A stretch of DNA of 64,000 bases from CAMYMQ01 sp963730305. Lineage in GTDB: Bacteria; Pseudomonadota; Alphaproteobacteria; Bin65. The notes below the pieces were generated by a model that saw nothing but the letters and a program-made list of their open reading frames with translations, made no database searches and was not told the origin of the DNA. The position numbers and the translations under genes were made by a program. Shown here in pieces: positions 25,397 to 35,097 of this stretch. The stretch spans positions 558,001-622,000 of the forward strand of contig CAVSRB010000003.1 of NCBI GenBank assembly GCA_963730305.1. Reading direction: 5' to 3'. Positions within the stretch are counted from its first letter, which is position 1, and each line of letters opens with the position of its first letter.

Positions 25397-26350
25397 ATGA
25401 CCGCCTTCCTCGTCCGGCGCACGATCCAGGCGATCGTGGTCCTGTTGGTGATGTCCTTCCTGATCTATGCGCTGATCGGGCTGATGCCGGGCGACCCGAT
25501 CGACATCATGATCGCCTCGGACCCCAAGCTGACCCCGGCCGACGCGATCCGGCTCAAGGCGCTCTACGGCCTCGACCTGCCGATCTGGGAGCGCTACGTC
25601 AACTGGCTGTCGAACGCGCTGACCGGCGACTTCGGCTATTCGCGCACCTTCAACGAGCCGGTGCTCCAGATCATGGCGCCGCACCTGGCGCGGACCCTCG
25701 TCCTGATGGGGCTGAGCTTCGTGCTGTCGGTCGCCATCGCGATCCCGCTCGGCGTGTGGGCAGCGGCGCGGCCCTATTCGGTGCGCGACTACACGGTCAA
25801 CCTGTTCAGCTTCGCCGGCCGCTCGGTGCCGCCGTTCTGGCTGGCGCTGCTGCTGATCTTCGTCTTCGCGGTCTGGCTCGGCTGGTTCCCGGCCGGCGGC
25901 ATGGAAACGGTCGGCCGCGGCGGCCTCGCCGACCGCGCCTGGTACCTGGTCCTGCCGGTGGTCACCCTGACCCTGCTCAACATCGCCGGCTTCACCCGCT
26001 ACGTCCGCGCCGAGACGGTCAACGCGATGCGCCAGGACTATATCCGCACCGCCCGGGCCAAGGGGCTGAGCGCGCGCGGCGTGATGATGGGCCACGCCCT
26101 GCGCAACGCGATGATCCCGGTGGTCACGATCATCGCGCTCGACGTCGGCACCGTCTTCTCCGGCGCGCTGATCACCGAGACGGTGTTCGCCTACCCGGGC
26201 ATGGGCAAGCTGATCTACAACGCGATCCTGTCCAACGACTACAACCTGGCGCTGATCGGGCTGTTGTTCGCCACCCTGATCACGCTGATCGCCAACCTCG
26301 GCGCCGACATCGCCTATGTCGGCCTCGACCCGCGGATCAAGCTGCAATGA
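25397..26350 (+). CDS. Oligopeptide-type ABC transporter permease, DppB family
   Basis: 317 residues, six TM helices, with the classic N-terminal MTAFLVRRTIQAIVVLLVMS and LMPGDPID. The periplasmic loop contains LYGLDLPIWERY. The EAA coupling loop is ETVNAMRQDYIRTARAKGLSARGVMMGHALRNAMIPV near residue 205. It pairs with the DppC-like protein that overlaps its stop by 4 bp (ATGA). It forms the membrane channel for the substrate of the preceding binding protein. Confidence 0.93.
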   Translation: MTAFLVRRTIQAIVVLLVMSFLIYALIGLMPGDPIDIMIASDPKLTPADAIRLKALYGLDLPIWERYVNWLSNALTGDFGYSRTFNEPVLQIMAPHLARTLVLMGLSFVLSVAIAIPLGVWAAARPYSVRDYTVNLFSFAGRSVPPFWLALLLIFVFAVWLGWFPAGGMETVGRGGLADRAWYLVLPVVTLTLLNIAGFTRYVRAETVNAMRQDYIRTARAKGLSARGVMMGHALRNAMIPVVTIIALDVGTVFSGALITETVFAYPGMGKLIYNAILSNDYNLALIGLLFATLITLIANLGADIAYVGLDPRIKLQ

Positions 26351-27264
26351 GCGTCGCCGCGGCCGGCCGGAACGAGATGCGCCGCCTGCGCATCCGCCGC
26401 TTCGTGCGCCACCGGCTCGCGGTGGCCAGCGGGCTGGTGCTGCTCGTGCTCGTCCTGCTGTCGCTTTCCGCGCCGCTGGTCGAGCGCGCGATGGGGCTCG
26501 ACATCCGCGACGTCGACCTCGTCAACATGCTCGCCGGCCCGAGCCTGGCCCACCCGCTGGGCACCGACGAGCTCGGCCGCGACATGCTGGTCAAGCTGCT
26601 CTACGGCGGGCGCATCTCGCTGCTGGTCGGGCTCGCGGCGGCGCTGGTCTCCGCGGTGATCGGCACCCTGATGGGCCTGTTCGCGGGGTTCTACGGCGGC
26701 CGGCTCGACGCCTTCCTGATGCGCTTCACCGACGGGGTGATCTCGCTGCCGATCCTGCCGCTCCTGATCGTCCTGGCCGCGGTCGACCTGCGCAAGGTCG
26801 GCCTGCCGCCGGCGATCGTCCAGTCGGAGGACGTCAGCTTCTACCGCATCATCTTCATCATCGGCCTGGTCGGCTGGACCGGCGTCGCCCGGCTGGTCCG
26901 CGGCGCCAGCCTGTCGATCAAGGAGCGCGAGTTCGTCCGCGCCGCCCAGGCGCTGGGGGCGAGCAACAAGCGGATCATGTTCGTCCACATCCTGCCCAAC
27001 GTGGTCTCGCCGATCATCGTGGCGACGACCTTGTCGGTCGGCGGCATCATCCTGTTCGAATCGATCCTCTCCTTCCTCGGCCTCGGCATCCAGCCGCCGA
27101 TCCCGAGCTGGGGCAACATGCTGTCCAACGCCCAGGAGCAGATGAGCACCGCGCCCCAGCTGATGATCTGGCCCGGGCTGATGATCTTCGTCACCGTGAT
27201 CGCCTTCAACTTCCTCGGCGACGGCCTTCAGGACGCGCTCGACCCGCGGGCGATCAGCGACTGA
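26347..27264 (+). CDS. Oligopeptide-type ABC transporter permease, DppC family
   Basis: 305 residues. A basic cytoplasmic N-terminus (RRLRIRRFVRHRLA) is followed by TM1, then HPLGTDELGRDMLVKLLYGGRISL, the DppC hallmark. The EAA loop is KEREFVRAAQALGASNKRIMFVHILPNV near residue 195 and the C-terminus is FNFLGDGLQDALDPR. ATG 26347 overlaps the DppB stop. No DppD/DppF ATPase follows: the next gene is a CBS protein on the other strand. The transporter must borrow ATPases encoded elsewhere. Confidence 0.93.
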   Translation: MSVAAAGRNEMRRLRIRRFVRHRLAVASGLVLLVLVLLSLSAPLVERAMGLDIRDVDLVNMLAGPSLAHPLGTDELGRDMLVKLLYGGRISLLVGLAAALVSAVIGTLMGLFAGFYGGRLDAFLMRFTDGVISLPILPLLIVLAAVDLRKVGLPPAIVQSEDVSFYRIIFIIGLVGWTGVARLVRGASLSIKEREFVRAAQALGASNKRIMFVHILPNVVSPIIVATTLSVGGIILFESILSFLGLGIQPPIPSWGNMLSNAQEQMSTAPQLMIWPGLMIFVTVIAFNFLGDGLQDALDPRAISD

Positions 27265-27278
27265 GGCTGCGGACTCGC

Positions 27279-27303
27279 CCGGCCGATCCGGCGGGGCGGC
27301 CGG
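27279..27303. terminator. Hairpin between convergent genes, possible bidirectional terminator
   Basis: Perfect 7-bp arms CCGGCCG/CGGCCGG with an 11-base loop, located in the 47-bp gap between the permease stop and the convergent CBS gene stop. There is no T-run on either strand, so intrinsic termination is uncertain. Confidence 0.3.
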
Positions 27304-27311
27304 CACTCGAG

Positions 27312-27872
27312 CTAGCCACGTGCCTTGCGCAGGCGCGGGCCCACGGCATAGACGCCGGCGCCGCCGGCCTTCTTGCCCCGCATGCGCCCGCCGGTGGGGT
27401 CCGAGCGGCGCCGGGCGCCGTCGTCGCCGGCGGCCTCCTCGTTGCCGAGGCCGGCGACGACGTCGGCAATGATCCCGTCGTCGTCCGTCCCGATCAGATG
27501 GCGGGCGTGAACCGTGCCGAGCAGCTCGTCCTCGTCGTCGAGAACCGCCAGCGTGGGCGTGCTTTCCGCCGCCATCGCGCGGGCCGCGGCGCGGACGGAC
27601 CAGTCGGCCCGGCACAGCGGGATGTCCTTGCTCATGATGTCGCCGACGGCGGTTTGGGCGATGTCCCGGTCCTCGGCGATCGCCCTCACGACGATGTCGA
27701 ACGTCGAGAGCGTGCCGACGAGCTCGTCGCCGTCGACGACGAACAGCAGCTTTCGGCCGCCCTCGCGAATCCGGCCGACGGCGTCGCTCAGACGGGCGTC
27801 CACGTGGACGAGTTCGTACGGGTCCACCGCGGTCATGGCTTGCGACAGTCGAGAGGTCGAGCTTGTCTTCAT
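27312..27872 (-). CDS. Tandem CBS-domain protein
   Basis: 186 residues from ATG 27872 (the open frame extends upstream into arginine-rich, non-conserved sequence). Two CBS motifs are visible: DARLSDAVGRIREGGRKLLFVVDGDELVGTLSTFDI near residues 25-60, then VGDIMSKDIPLCRADWSVRAAARAMAAESTPTLAVLDDEDELLGTVHARHLI near 75-130. CBS pairs bind adenosine nucleotides and act as energy or redox sensors. The C-terminal about 50 residues are basic and Gly-rich, probably unstructured. It is divergent from the pyruvate dehydrogenase-like genes, which suggests a possible regulatory link. No effector enzyme domain is fused to it. Confidence 0.85.
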   Translation of the reverse strand: MKTSSTSRLSQAMTAVDPYELVHVDARLSDAVGRIREGGRKLLFVVDGDELVGTLSTFDIVVRAIAEDRDIAQTAVGDIMSKDIPLCRADWSVRAAARAMAAESTPTLAVLDDEDELLGTVHARHLIGTDDDGIIADVVAGLGNEEAAGDDGARRRSDPTGGRMRGKKAGGAGVYAVGPRLRKARG

Positions 27873-28173
27873 GATCGGGCCGATTGTCCGGAAGACCCGC
27901 GCGCGAACCGGCGATGGCCGGGGCCGCCGCGCGGGACGATGGCCGCGGCGGCCGCCCTGCCGTGTTTGGCGGCGTCGGCGCTCGGGGTCGTCAGGTCCGA
28001 GATCTGCATGTCGCCCTCCGGTCGTTGGTCTGGGCGTGTCTTCGCGATGCATTTCGTCGGGGTTTCGACAATGGGCGCACCCTAGCCGTGCTCGCCCGTC
28101 CGCTCACCAACACAGGTTAATGCGCGGACGCCGAGAGATCCCATGATCGAGGCCAACACAGCGCAGATCACCG
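27873..28173. other. Divergent intergenic region between CBS gene and pdhA
   Basis: About 300 bp that must contain promoters for both genes. I see no clear sigma-70 elements, RNA gene or repeat. An ATG at 28143 opens a frame overlapping pdhA in another phase, but its product does not resemble E1alpha and is rejected as a gene start. Confidence 0.5.
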
Positions 28174-29280
28174 ATGACACGACACACGATCGATATCGAC
28201 CAGCCGGTCGAGTATCTGTCGATCCTCGACGAGGGGGGAGAGGTCGATGCGGAGCTGGAACCGGACGTCCCGGGCGACCTTCTGGTCGCCGGCCTGAAGA
28301 CCATGCTGTTGGCGCGCCGGTTCGACGAGCGGCGCCTGAAGCTGCAACGCTCCGGCCGGATCGGGACCTTCGCGCCGGTCAATGGCCAGGAAGCCGCACA
28401 GGTCGGCTCGATCGCCGCGCTGCGCGCGGACGACTGGTTCGTCCCCTCCTACCGCGAGACCGCCGCGAACTTCTGGCGCGGCGTCGACGCCGCCCACATG
28501 CTGGCCTTCGACGCCGGCTACAACGAGGGCGTCGCGATCCCCGAGGACGCGCGCAACCTCCCCAACGCCGTGCCCGTCGGCACCCAGATGCTGCAGGCCG
28601 CTGGCATCGCCTACGCGGCGCGACGGCGCGGCACCGACGAGGTCGCCATGACCTATTTCGGCGACGGCGCGACGTCGCAGGGCGACTTCCACGAAGCCCT
28701 GAACTTCGCGTCGGTGTTCGACTGCCCGGTGGTGTTCGTGTGCCAGAACAACCAGTACGCCATCTCCGTGCCGCGCGAGAAGCAGACCCGCGCGGCGACG
28801 ATCGCGCAGAAGGCGATCGCCTACGGCATGCCGGGGATCCAGATCGATGGCAACGACGTCCTCGCCGCTTACGTCGCCGCGAGCGAGGCGGTGAAGCGCG
28901 CCCGCGAGGAAGCGCGGCCGACCTTGATCGAGTGCGTCACCTACCGGCTGGAAATGCACACGACCGCCGACGATCCCACGCGCTACCGCACCGACGAGGA
29001 GGTCGAGGAATGGCGGTCCCGGGACCCGATCGAGCGCTTCGCCGGCTATCTGGCGGCCAAGGATCTGATCGACGACGCCAAGCGCGACAGCCTCGAGGAC
29101 GAGGTCGAAACCGCGATCGACGAAGCCTGGCGGAAGGCGGAGGACCTGATCGGCCAGGCGGCGGGCCCGACCCGGATGTTCGAGCATATCCTCGCCGAGA
29201 AGACGCCGGAACTGCAGCGTCAGCAGGAACGGTTCGCCGCCATCTGGGACGCGCAGCAAAAGGACGGCGGCGATGACTGA
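28174..29280 (+). CDS. pdhA: Pyruvate dehydrogenase (2-oxoacid dehydrogenase) E1 component, alpha subunit
   Basis: A 368-residue E1alpha with the thiamine diphosphate motif beginning GDG and ending NN (TYFGDGATSQGDFHEALNFA to VCQNNQYAIS, about residues 160-195). The regions RIGTFAPVNGQEAAQVG near 70 and FVPSYRETAANFWRG near 90 match E1alpha of the Gram-positive/archaeal alpha2beta2 type. It decarboxylates a 2-oxoacid and passes the acyl group to lipoyl-E2. The tail is highly acidic/basic. It overlaps the E1beta start by 8 bp. It is the only gene of this cluster with an intact frame. Branched-chain 2-oxoacids or acetoin are possible alternative substrates. Confidence 0.9.
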   Translation: MTRHTIDIDQPVEYLSILDEGGEVDAELEPDVPGDLLVAGLKTMLLARRFDERRLKLQRSGRIGTFAPVNGQEAAQVGSIAALRADDWFVPSYRETAANFWRGVDAAHMLAFDAGYNEGVAIPEDARNLPNAVPVGTQMLQAAGIAYAARRRGTDEVAMTYFGDGATSQGDFHEALNFASVFDCPVVFVCQNNQYAISVPREKQTRAATIAQKAIAYGMPGIQIDGNDVLAAYVAASEAVKRAREEARPTLIECVTYRLEMHTTADDPTRYRTDEEVEEWRSRDPIERFAGYLAAKDLIDDAKRDSLEDEVETAIDEAWRKAEDLIGQAAGPTRMFEHILAEKTPELQRQQERFAAIWDAQQKDGGDD

Positions 29281-30255
29281 GCTGACCATGGTCGAAGCCA
29301 TCAACCGGGCGCTTCGCGACGAGATGCAGGCGGACGAGGACGTCGTCCTGCTGGGCGAGGACGTCGGCGTCGACGGCGGCATCTTCCGGGCGACGGTCGA
29401 CCTGATCGAGGAGTTCGGCGAGGGTCGCGTGATGGACACGCCGCTCGCCGAAGTCCGGCATCCTCGGCTTCTCGATCGGCATGGCGATCCGCGGCCTCAA
29501 GCCCGTTCCGGAGATGCAGTTCTCGGGCTTCAGCTATCTCGGCTTCCACCAGATCGAATCCCACGCGTCGCGCATGCGATGGCGCTCCCAGGGACGGTTC
29601 ACGGTGCCGATGGTGGTGCGCATGCCCTATGGCAGCGGCGTGCGCGCGCTCGAGCACCATTCGGAGAGCCGCGAGGTCTTCTTCGCGCACATGCCGGGGG
29701 TGAAGCTGGTCGTCCCGTCCGGCCCCCGCAACGCGCGCGCCCTGCTGATCGCGGCAATTCGCGACCCCGACCCGGTCGTATTCTTCGAGCCCAAGGCGGT
29801 CTACCGCGCCTTTCGCGAAGAGGTTCCCGACGAGCCCGAGACGATGGAGATCGGCAAGGCCGAGGTCGTCCGCGAGGGCGACGACCTGACCATGATCGCC
29901 TACGGAGCGATGTTGACGCGGACGCTCGACGCCGCCGAGACGCTCTCGGACGAAGACGGCGTCGAGGCGACCGTGATCGACCTCCGGACCTTGTCGCCGC
30001 TCGACCACGCGCCGATCGACGAACTCGGTCGCCCGGACCGGCCGCGCCGTGATGGTGCACGAGGCGCCCCTGACCTACGGACCCGCCGGCGAGATCGCCG
30101 CGCGGTTGATGGAGAACGCGTTCCTCTACCTCGAAGCGCCCCTCGCCAGGGTCGCCGGGCCCGACGTCCACATGCCCTATTTCGCCCGCGAGCAGCGCTA
30201 CCTGCCTGCCGTCGAGCGGATCGTGTCGGCGGCGCGCGAGACCCTGGCCTACTGA
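29273..30255 (+). pseudogene. pdhB: Pyruvate dehydrogenase E1 beta subunit, frame broken twice
   Basis: Reading the three frames in turn gives a complete E1beta of about 326 residues. The start is MTELTMVEAINRALRDEM with LLGEDVGVDGGIFRAT, then GMAIRGLKPVPEMQFSGFSY with SHASRMRWRSQG, then VMVHEAPLTYG to the end. The frame breaks at 29453, where an extra G follows GAA, and at 30027, where an extra G follows CTC. Removing both restores continuous, conserved sequence (LAESGILGFS; DELVARTGRAV). Both lesions are +1 insertions. Either the gene is decaying or these are sequencing errors. It is coupled to pdhA by an 8-bp overlap. Confidence 0.85.
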
Positions 30256-30268
30256 GCGGGAGGGAACG

Positions 30269-31742
30269 ATGGCATTCGAATTCAAGCTGGAAGATCCGGG
30301 CGAAGGGATCCACGAGGCCGAGATCCTCGACATCCTGGTGTCGACGGGCGACGCGGTCGAGGAAGGCGACGACGTCCTCGTCGCCGAGACCGACAAGGCC
30401 GCCGTCGAGATCCCGGCGCCGGTCACCGGCACGGTGACGGATATCAAGGTCGACGAAGGCGACATCGTCGAGGTCGGCGACGTGCTCATGGTCTTCGACC
30501 AGGACGGCGCCGAGAACGCGGAGGCCGGGAAAGCCGAGGCGGCGCCCGCCGACGACCAAGACGAAAACGACGAGGAGACGACCGAAGAGAAGACGACCGA
30601 AGAAAAGACGACCGACGCGGAAGCCGAAGCGGCGGCCGACGACGACGGCGGGGCCGCGGCCGAGAAGTCCGACGCGGGCGCGGCGAAACCGTCGTCGGGC
30701 GAAGAGACGAGAAGCTTCCGGCACGGAGACCACCGACGAGAGCACCGCGCAACCCTCGCGCGGCGGCGACGATGAGGCGGCCGAACCCGACCGGCAACCC
30801 GAGGACACGGACCGGCAAGGGGAACGGGCCGAACCGGTGCCGGCGACGCCGGCGGTCCGGCGTCTCGCCCGGGAGCTGGGTGTCGATCTCGACGCCGTCG
30901 ATGCCAGCGGCGACGACGGCCGCGTCCGCGCGGATGACGTCCGCGCCGCCGCCGGCAAATCAGAGACCGGTAAACCGGAACGATCTCGCGACGCGAAAGA
31001 TGGCGGCCTGCCGGACTTCGACCGGTGGGGCGACACCGAGCGCGTCGAGCTCCGGTCGATCCGCCGGTCGATCGCCAGGCGCATGGCGCGGTCGTGGCGG
31101 GAGATCCCCCACGTCACCCATCAGGACGAGATCGACATCACCGATCTCGAGAGGCTGCGCCGCGCCCACGCCGACGAGATCGCCGAGCGTGGCGGACAAC
31201 TCACACTCACCCCGTTCTTCGTCAAGGCCCTGGTCGCCGCCCTCAAGGAGCATCCGCGCTTCAACGCCAGCCTCGACGCCGACCGCGCGGAGATCGTGCT
31301 CAAGGATTTCTACAATATCGGCGTCGCGCTCGACACGGATCGCGGCCTGCTCGTCCCGGTGATCCATCACGCCGACGCCAAGAGCATCGCCGACATCGCC
31401 ATCGAGCTGGCCGAGCTGGCGGCGGCAATCCGGGGCGGCCGGGCAAGTCGGGACCAGCTCCGCGGCGGGACCTTTTCCCTGACCAATGTCGGCTCGCTGG
31501 GGGGCACCCAGTTCTCGCCCATCATCAATCACCCGGAAGCCGCCATCTTCGGCACCGCCCGGGCCCGGTTGCAGCCCGTCGTGGTCGGCGATCTCGACGA
31601 CAACAGCATCGAGGTCCGGCTGGTCCTTCCCGTCTGCGTGACCTTCGACCACCGGATCAACGACGGCGCCGACGCCGCACGCTTCATGGAGTCGGTCAAG
31701 GGCGTGCTGTCCGACCCCGAAACCCTGATGCTGGCGAGCTGA
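30269..31742 (+). pseudogene. pdhC: 2-oxoacid dehydrogenase E2 (lipoyl acyltransferase), frame broken once
   Basis: Reconstructed length is about 490 residues. An N-terminal lipoyl domain has the lipoylated lysine in ETDKAAVEIPAP near residue 45. A long Glu/Asp/Thr-rich linker follows, then a peripheral subunit-binding domain (TPAVRRLARELGVDLDAVDASGDDGRV). The catalytic domain ends with FDHRINDGADAARF, carrying the conserved HxxxDG active site. The frame shifts at 30710, where an extra A follows GAAGAGACG inside the linker. Removing it joins GEET to EASGTETTDE. The gene lies 13 bp after E1beta. No E3 dihydrolipoyl dehydrogenase gene is in the cluster. Confidence 0.87.
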
Positions 31743-31765
31743 GCCGGCGAGCGGGAGACCGAACC

Positions 31766-33722
31766 ATGTCCTCGACCCTGACCGACAAGCTGATCGACAC
31801 CCACCGGATCGACGGGTCCACCGTGCCCGGCCATGCGGTGGCGCTGGCGATCGACCAGACCCTGACCCAGGACGCGACCGGCACGCTCGCCATGCTCGAG
31901 CTCGAGGCGATGGGCATCGACCGCGTCCAGACCGAGCTCTCGGCCCAGTACGTGGACCACAACCTGCTCCAGACGGACGAGAAGAACGCCGACGATCACC
32001 TGTTCCTCGAAAGCGCCTGCCGGCGCTTCGGGATCTGGTTCAGCCGGCCCGGCAACGGGGTCAGCCACCCGGTCCACATGCAGCGCTTCGGCAAGCCCGG
32101 CAAGACGCTGATCGGCTCGGACAGCCACACGCCGGCGGCCGGGTCGCTGGGCATGCTCGCGATCGGCGCCGGCGGCCTCGACGTCGCGATGGCGATGGCC
32201 GGGCACCCCTATTTCGTGACCCGCCCGGCCGTGTTCGGCGTGCGGCTCACCGGCGAATTGCCCGATTGGGTCAGCGCCAAGGACGTGGTCCTGGAAATGC
32301 TGCGTCGGCACGGCGTCGACGGCGCCCGCGGCATGGTGATCGAGTATCACGGCCCGGGCGTGGCCGCCCTGTCGGCCATGGACCGCCACGTGATCGCCAA
32401 CATGGGCACCGAGCTCGGCGCGACCAGCACCGTGTTCCCGTCCGACGAGGCGGTCCGGTCCTTCCTGGCCGACGAGGGCCGCGAGGACGATTGGGTCCCG
32501 CTCGCCGCCGACGACGGCGCCGAATACGCCTACACCGACGAGATCGACCTGGGCGGGCTCGTCCCGTTGATCGCGCGACCGTCGAGCCCGGGCGACGTGG
32601 TTCCGGTCGCGCGAGGTCGAGGGCGAGCCGATCTATCAGGCCTATATCGGTTCCTCCGCCAATCCCGGCTATCGCGACTTCGCCGTCGCGGCCGACATGG
32701 TCGCCGGCCGCACGGTGCCGGCGACGGTCTCCTTCGACATCAACCCGACCTCGCGCCAACTCCTCAACGCCCTGATCGCCGACGGCGCGCTGGCCAAGCT
32801 GATCGAGGCCGGCGCGCGCATCCACCAGGCCGGCTGCAACGGCTGCATCGGCATGGGGCAGGCGCCCGCGACCGGGCGCAACAGCCTGCGCACGACGCCG
32901 CGCAATTTCCCCGGCCGTTCCGGGACCACCGAGGACGCGGTCTTCCTGTGCAGCCCGGAGACGGCAACCGCCTCGGCCCTCAACGGCCGCATCACCGATC
33001 CAAGACGCCTCGACATGGACTGTCCCGCGCCGGGCAAGCCCTCCGTCCGGAAACCGTTCACCGATCTTCTCGAGCCGCCGTTGGACGGCGAACAAGCCGC
33101 GCGGATCGAGATCGTGAAGTCCGACAACATCGCCTCCATGCCCCGGTTCGAGCCCTTGCCCGACGAGGCCGCCATCCCGATCGTCCTCAAGGTCGGCGAC
33201 CACGTGTCGACGGACGAGATCCTGCCGGCCGGCTCCCGGGTGCTGCCGTACCGGAGCAACATTCCCAAGATCAGCGAATTCGCCTTTGCCGACCTGGACC
33301 CGGATTACGTCGACCGGGCGCGCGCCGCGGCGGAGGACGACGGCATCGGCCACGTCATCGTCGCCGGCCGCAATTACGGACAGGGGTCGTCGCGCGAACA
33401 CGCCGCGGTCGCGACCCGCTTCCTCGGCCTTCGCATCGTCGTCGCCAAGTCCTTCGCGCGCATCCACCACGAGAATCTCGTCAATTTCGGCGTCCTGCCG
33501 CTGATCTTCGCGGACGAGTCGGACTACGACCGGCTCGACCAGGGCGACACGGTAGATCTCTCGGGCATCCGGTCCGCGCTGGAACGCGGCGAGTCCCGCA
33601 TCGAGACGCGGGACGGCAACGGCGGCGCCATCGCCTTCGACCTCGACCTGGGCGAACGCCACCGAGAGGTCCTGCTCGCCGGCGGGCTCATCAACCGGGA
33701 GCGGGGCGGGTCGGATTCCTGA
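31766..33722 (+). pseudogene. Aconitase-family hydratase (short, about 650-residue type), frame broken once
   Basis: Reconstructed as about 651 residues from ATG 31766 (GGGAGA upstream). The N-terminal part has TLIGSDSHTPAAGSLGMLAIGAGGLD. The cluster-binding region includes HQAGCNGCIGMGQAP, and the C-terminal swivel domain has VSTDEILPAGSRVLPYRSN and AGRNYGQGSSREHAA. This matches short putative aconitate hydratases. The usual first cluster cysteine (GSCTN) appears as GSSAN. The frame shifts at 32609, where an extra G follows GTC; removing it gives VPVREVEGEPIYQAYIG. It directly follows E2, so pyruvate oxidation and a citrate-cycle-like step appear linked. Confidence 0.85.
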
Positions 33723-33944
33723 CCGTTATCGAAGGTCGACCGCCCCCTGCCCACCAGGCGATCGGTCCGAATTCGCGGCGCCGGTCCATTCCTTGAGGAA
33801 ATCCGTCTAGCGCCCCGTTCACCGCCAGGCTGTCCCGTCACCGCCGGCCACGGCGCCGGAGCCTGCCACGCGCGGTTGCCGACGCCCGGCGTATGGGGTC
33901 TGACCAACGAAGTCGCGAGCAGACGCACCGGAGCCTGCCGGTCC

Positions 33945-33975
33945 TTGATGCACCGGCCGCGGAAATCGCTATAGT
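33945..33975 (+). promoter_or_regulatory. Candidate sigma-70 promoter of the cytochrome c gene
   Basis: TTGATG at 33945 and TATAGT at 33970, spaced 19 bp, end 45 bp before the GTG start of the cytochrome gene. The -10 context GCTATAGTCCGCC resembles housekeeping promoters of alphaproteobacteria. The spacer is two bases longer than ideal. The rest of the 298-bp gap shows nothing I can support. Confidence 0.35.
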
Positions 33976-34020
33976 CCGCCCCATCGACCCGAAGCGACCG
34001 GACAACGCCGTGGGGCCGCT

Positions 34021-34944
34021 GTGAAGAGCTTCTTTCGCCTGCTGCTGATCCTGATCGTCGTCGCGGCCGCCGCGGCGGCGGTGCCGGCCTATTGGCCGTC
34101 GCTGATCTGGCACGACCGGGCCGCCACGACGGCCGACCCGCAAACCGACCCGAAGGCCGACGCCAAGCGCGGCGAATACGTCTTCCACCTGGGCGGCTGC
34201 GCGGCGTGCCACACCGCCAAGGGCGGCAAGCTGCTGGCCGGGGGCAGGAAGCTGAAGTCGCCGTTCGGCACCTTCACCGTGCCCAACATCACGCCCGACC
34301 GCGACACCGGCATCGGCCGCTGGAGCGAGCGCGACTTCGTCCGCGCCATGACCCTGGGCCTGTTGCCCGACGGGCGGCACCTCTATCCGGCCTTCCCCTA
34401 CACCTCCTACACCAAGATGTCGCAGCGCGACCTCGCCGACCTGTGGGCCTATCTCAAGACCGTGCCGGCGGTGCGCAACCGCACGGCGGGCCACGACCTC
34501 GCCTTCCCCTATTCGATCCGCGCCGGGATCGGCCTGTGGAAGCTGCTGTACTTCGACGACGCGCCGTACAAGCCCGACGCCGACAAGTCGGTCGACTGGA
34601 ACCGGGGCGCCTATATCGTCACCGGGCCGGGCCATTGCGGCGAATGCCACACGCCGCGCAACTTCCTGGGCGGCCCGGTGCAGAGCCGGGCGCTGGCCGG
34701 CGCCAAGGCGGGGCCGGACGGCGACGCGGTCCCCAACCTCACCCCCGACAAGGCCCATGGCCTCGGCAAGTGGACCGCGCAGGAGATCACCTTCGCCCTG
34801 CAGACCGGGCTGACCCCGTCGGGCGACGTGCTCGGCGGCGCGATGGCCGAGGTGGTGAACAACGACACCGGCAAGCTGACCGATGCCGACCGCAAGGCGA
34901 TCGCCGTCTACCTGATGTCGCTGCCGCCGCGCAGCGGCGAGTGA
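34021..34944 (+). CDS. Di-haem cytochrome c
   Basis: 307 residues from GTG 34021. An uncleaved or cleaved N-terminal hydrophobic segment (FFRLLLILIVVAAAAAAV) anchors or exports it to the periplasm. There are two haem-binding motifs, CAACH near residue 60 and CGECH near 205, each followed by a conserved NITPD/NLTPD loop and a late methionine region (AEVVNNDT after GGAMA). This two-domain pattern is that of the cytochrome c subunits of membrane alcohol, aldehyde or gluconate dehydrogenases. No dehydrogenase subunit is adjacent, so its electron donor is unknown. Confidence 0.9.
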   Translation: MKSFFRLLLILIVVAAAAAAVPAYWPSLIWHDRAATTADPQTDPKADAKRGEYVFHLGGCAACHTAKGGKLLAGGRKLKSPFGTFTVPNITPDRDTGIGRWSERDFVRAMTLGLLPDGRHLYPAFPYTSYTKMSQRDLADLWAYLKTVPAVRNRTAGHDLAFPYSIRAGIGLWKLLYFDDAPYKPDADKSVDWNRGAYIVTGPGHCGECHTPRNFLGGPVQSRALAGAKAGPDGDAVPNLTPDKAHGLGKWTAQEITFALQTGLTPSGDVLGGAMAEVVNNDTGKLTDADRKAIAVYLMSLPPRSGE

Positions 34945-35097
34945 TCGGCGGCCAACCGGCAGCGACGGGACGCGGGATCGGCATGGCACGGCACGGCGCG
35001 CGCACGGCCCGCAGCAGGGCCGGTCGGGAGCAAGGCGGGACGCGAGGAAGCGGCGGCGGGCCTTGCCGCGCTCGCGGCCGGCGCCTACGCCGAGGCG

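Noticed and set aside
28143..29276. Alternative start and frame for pdhA
   Set aside because: The product of this frame is not E1alpha; the conserved protein starts at 28174 in a different frame.
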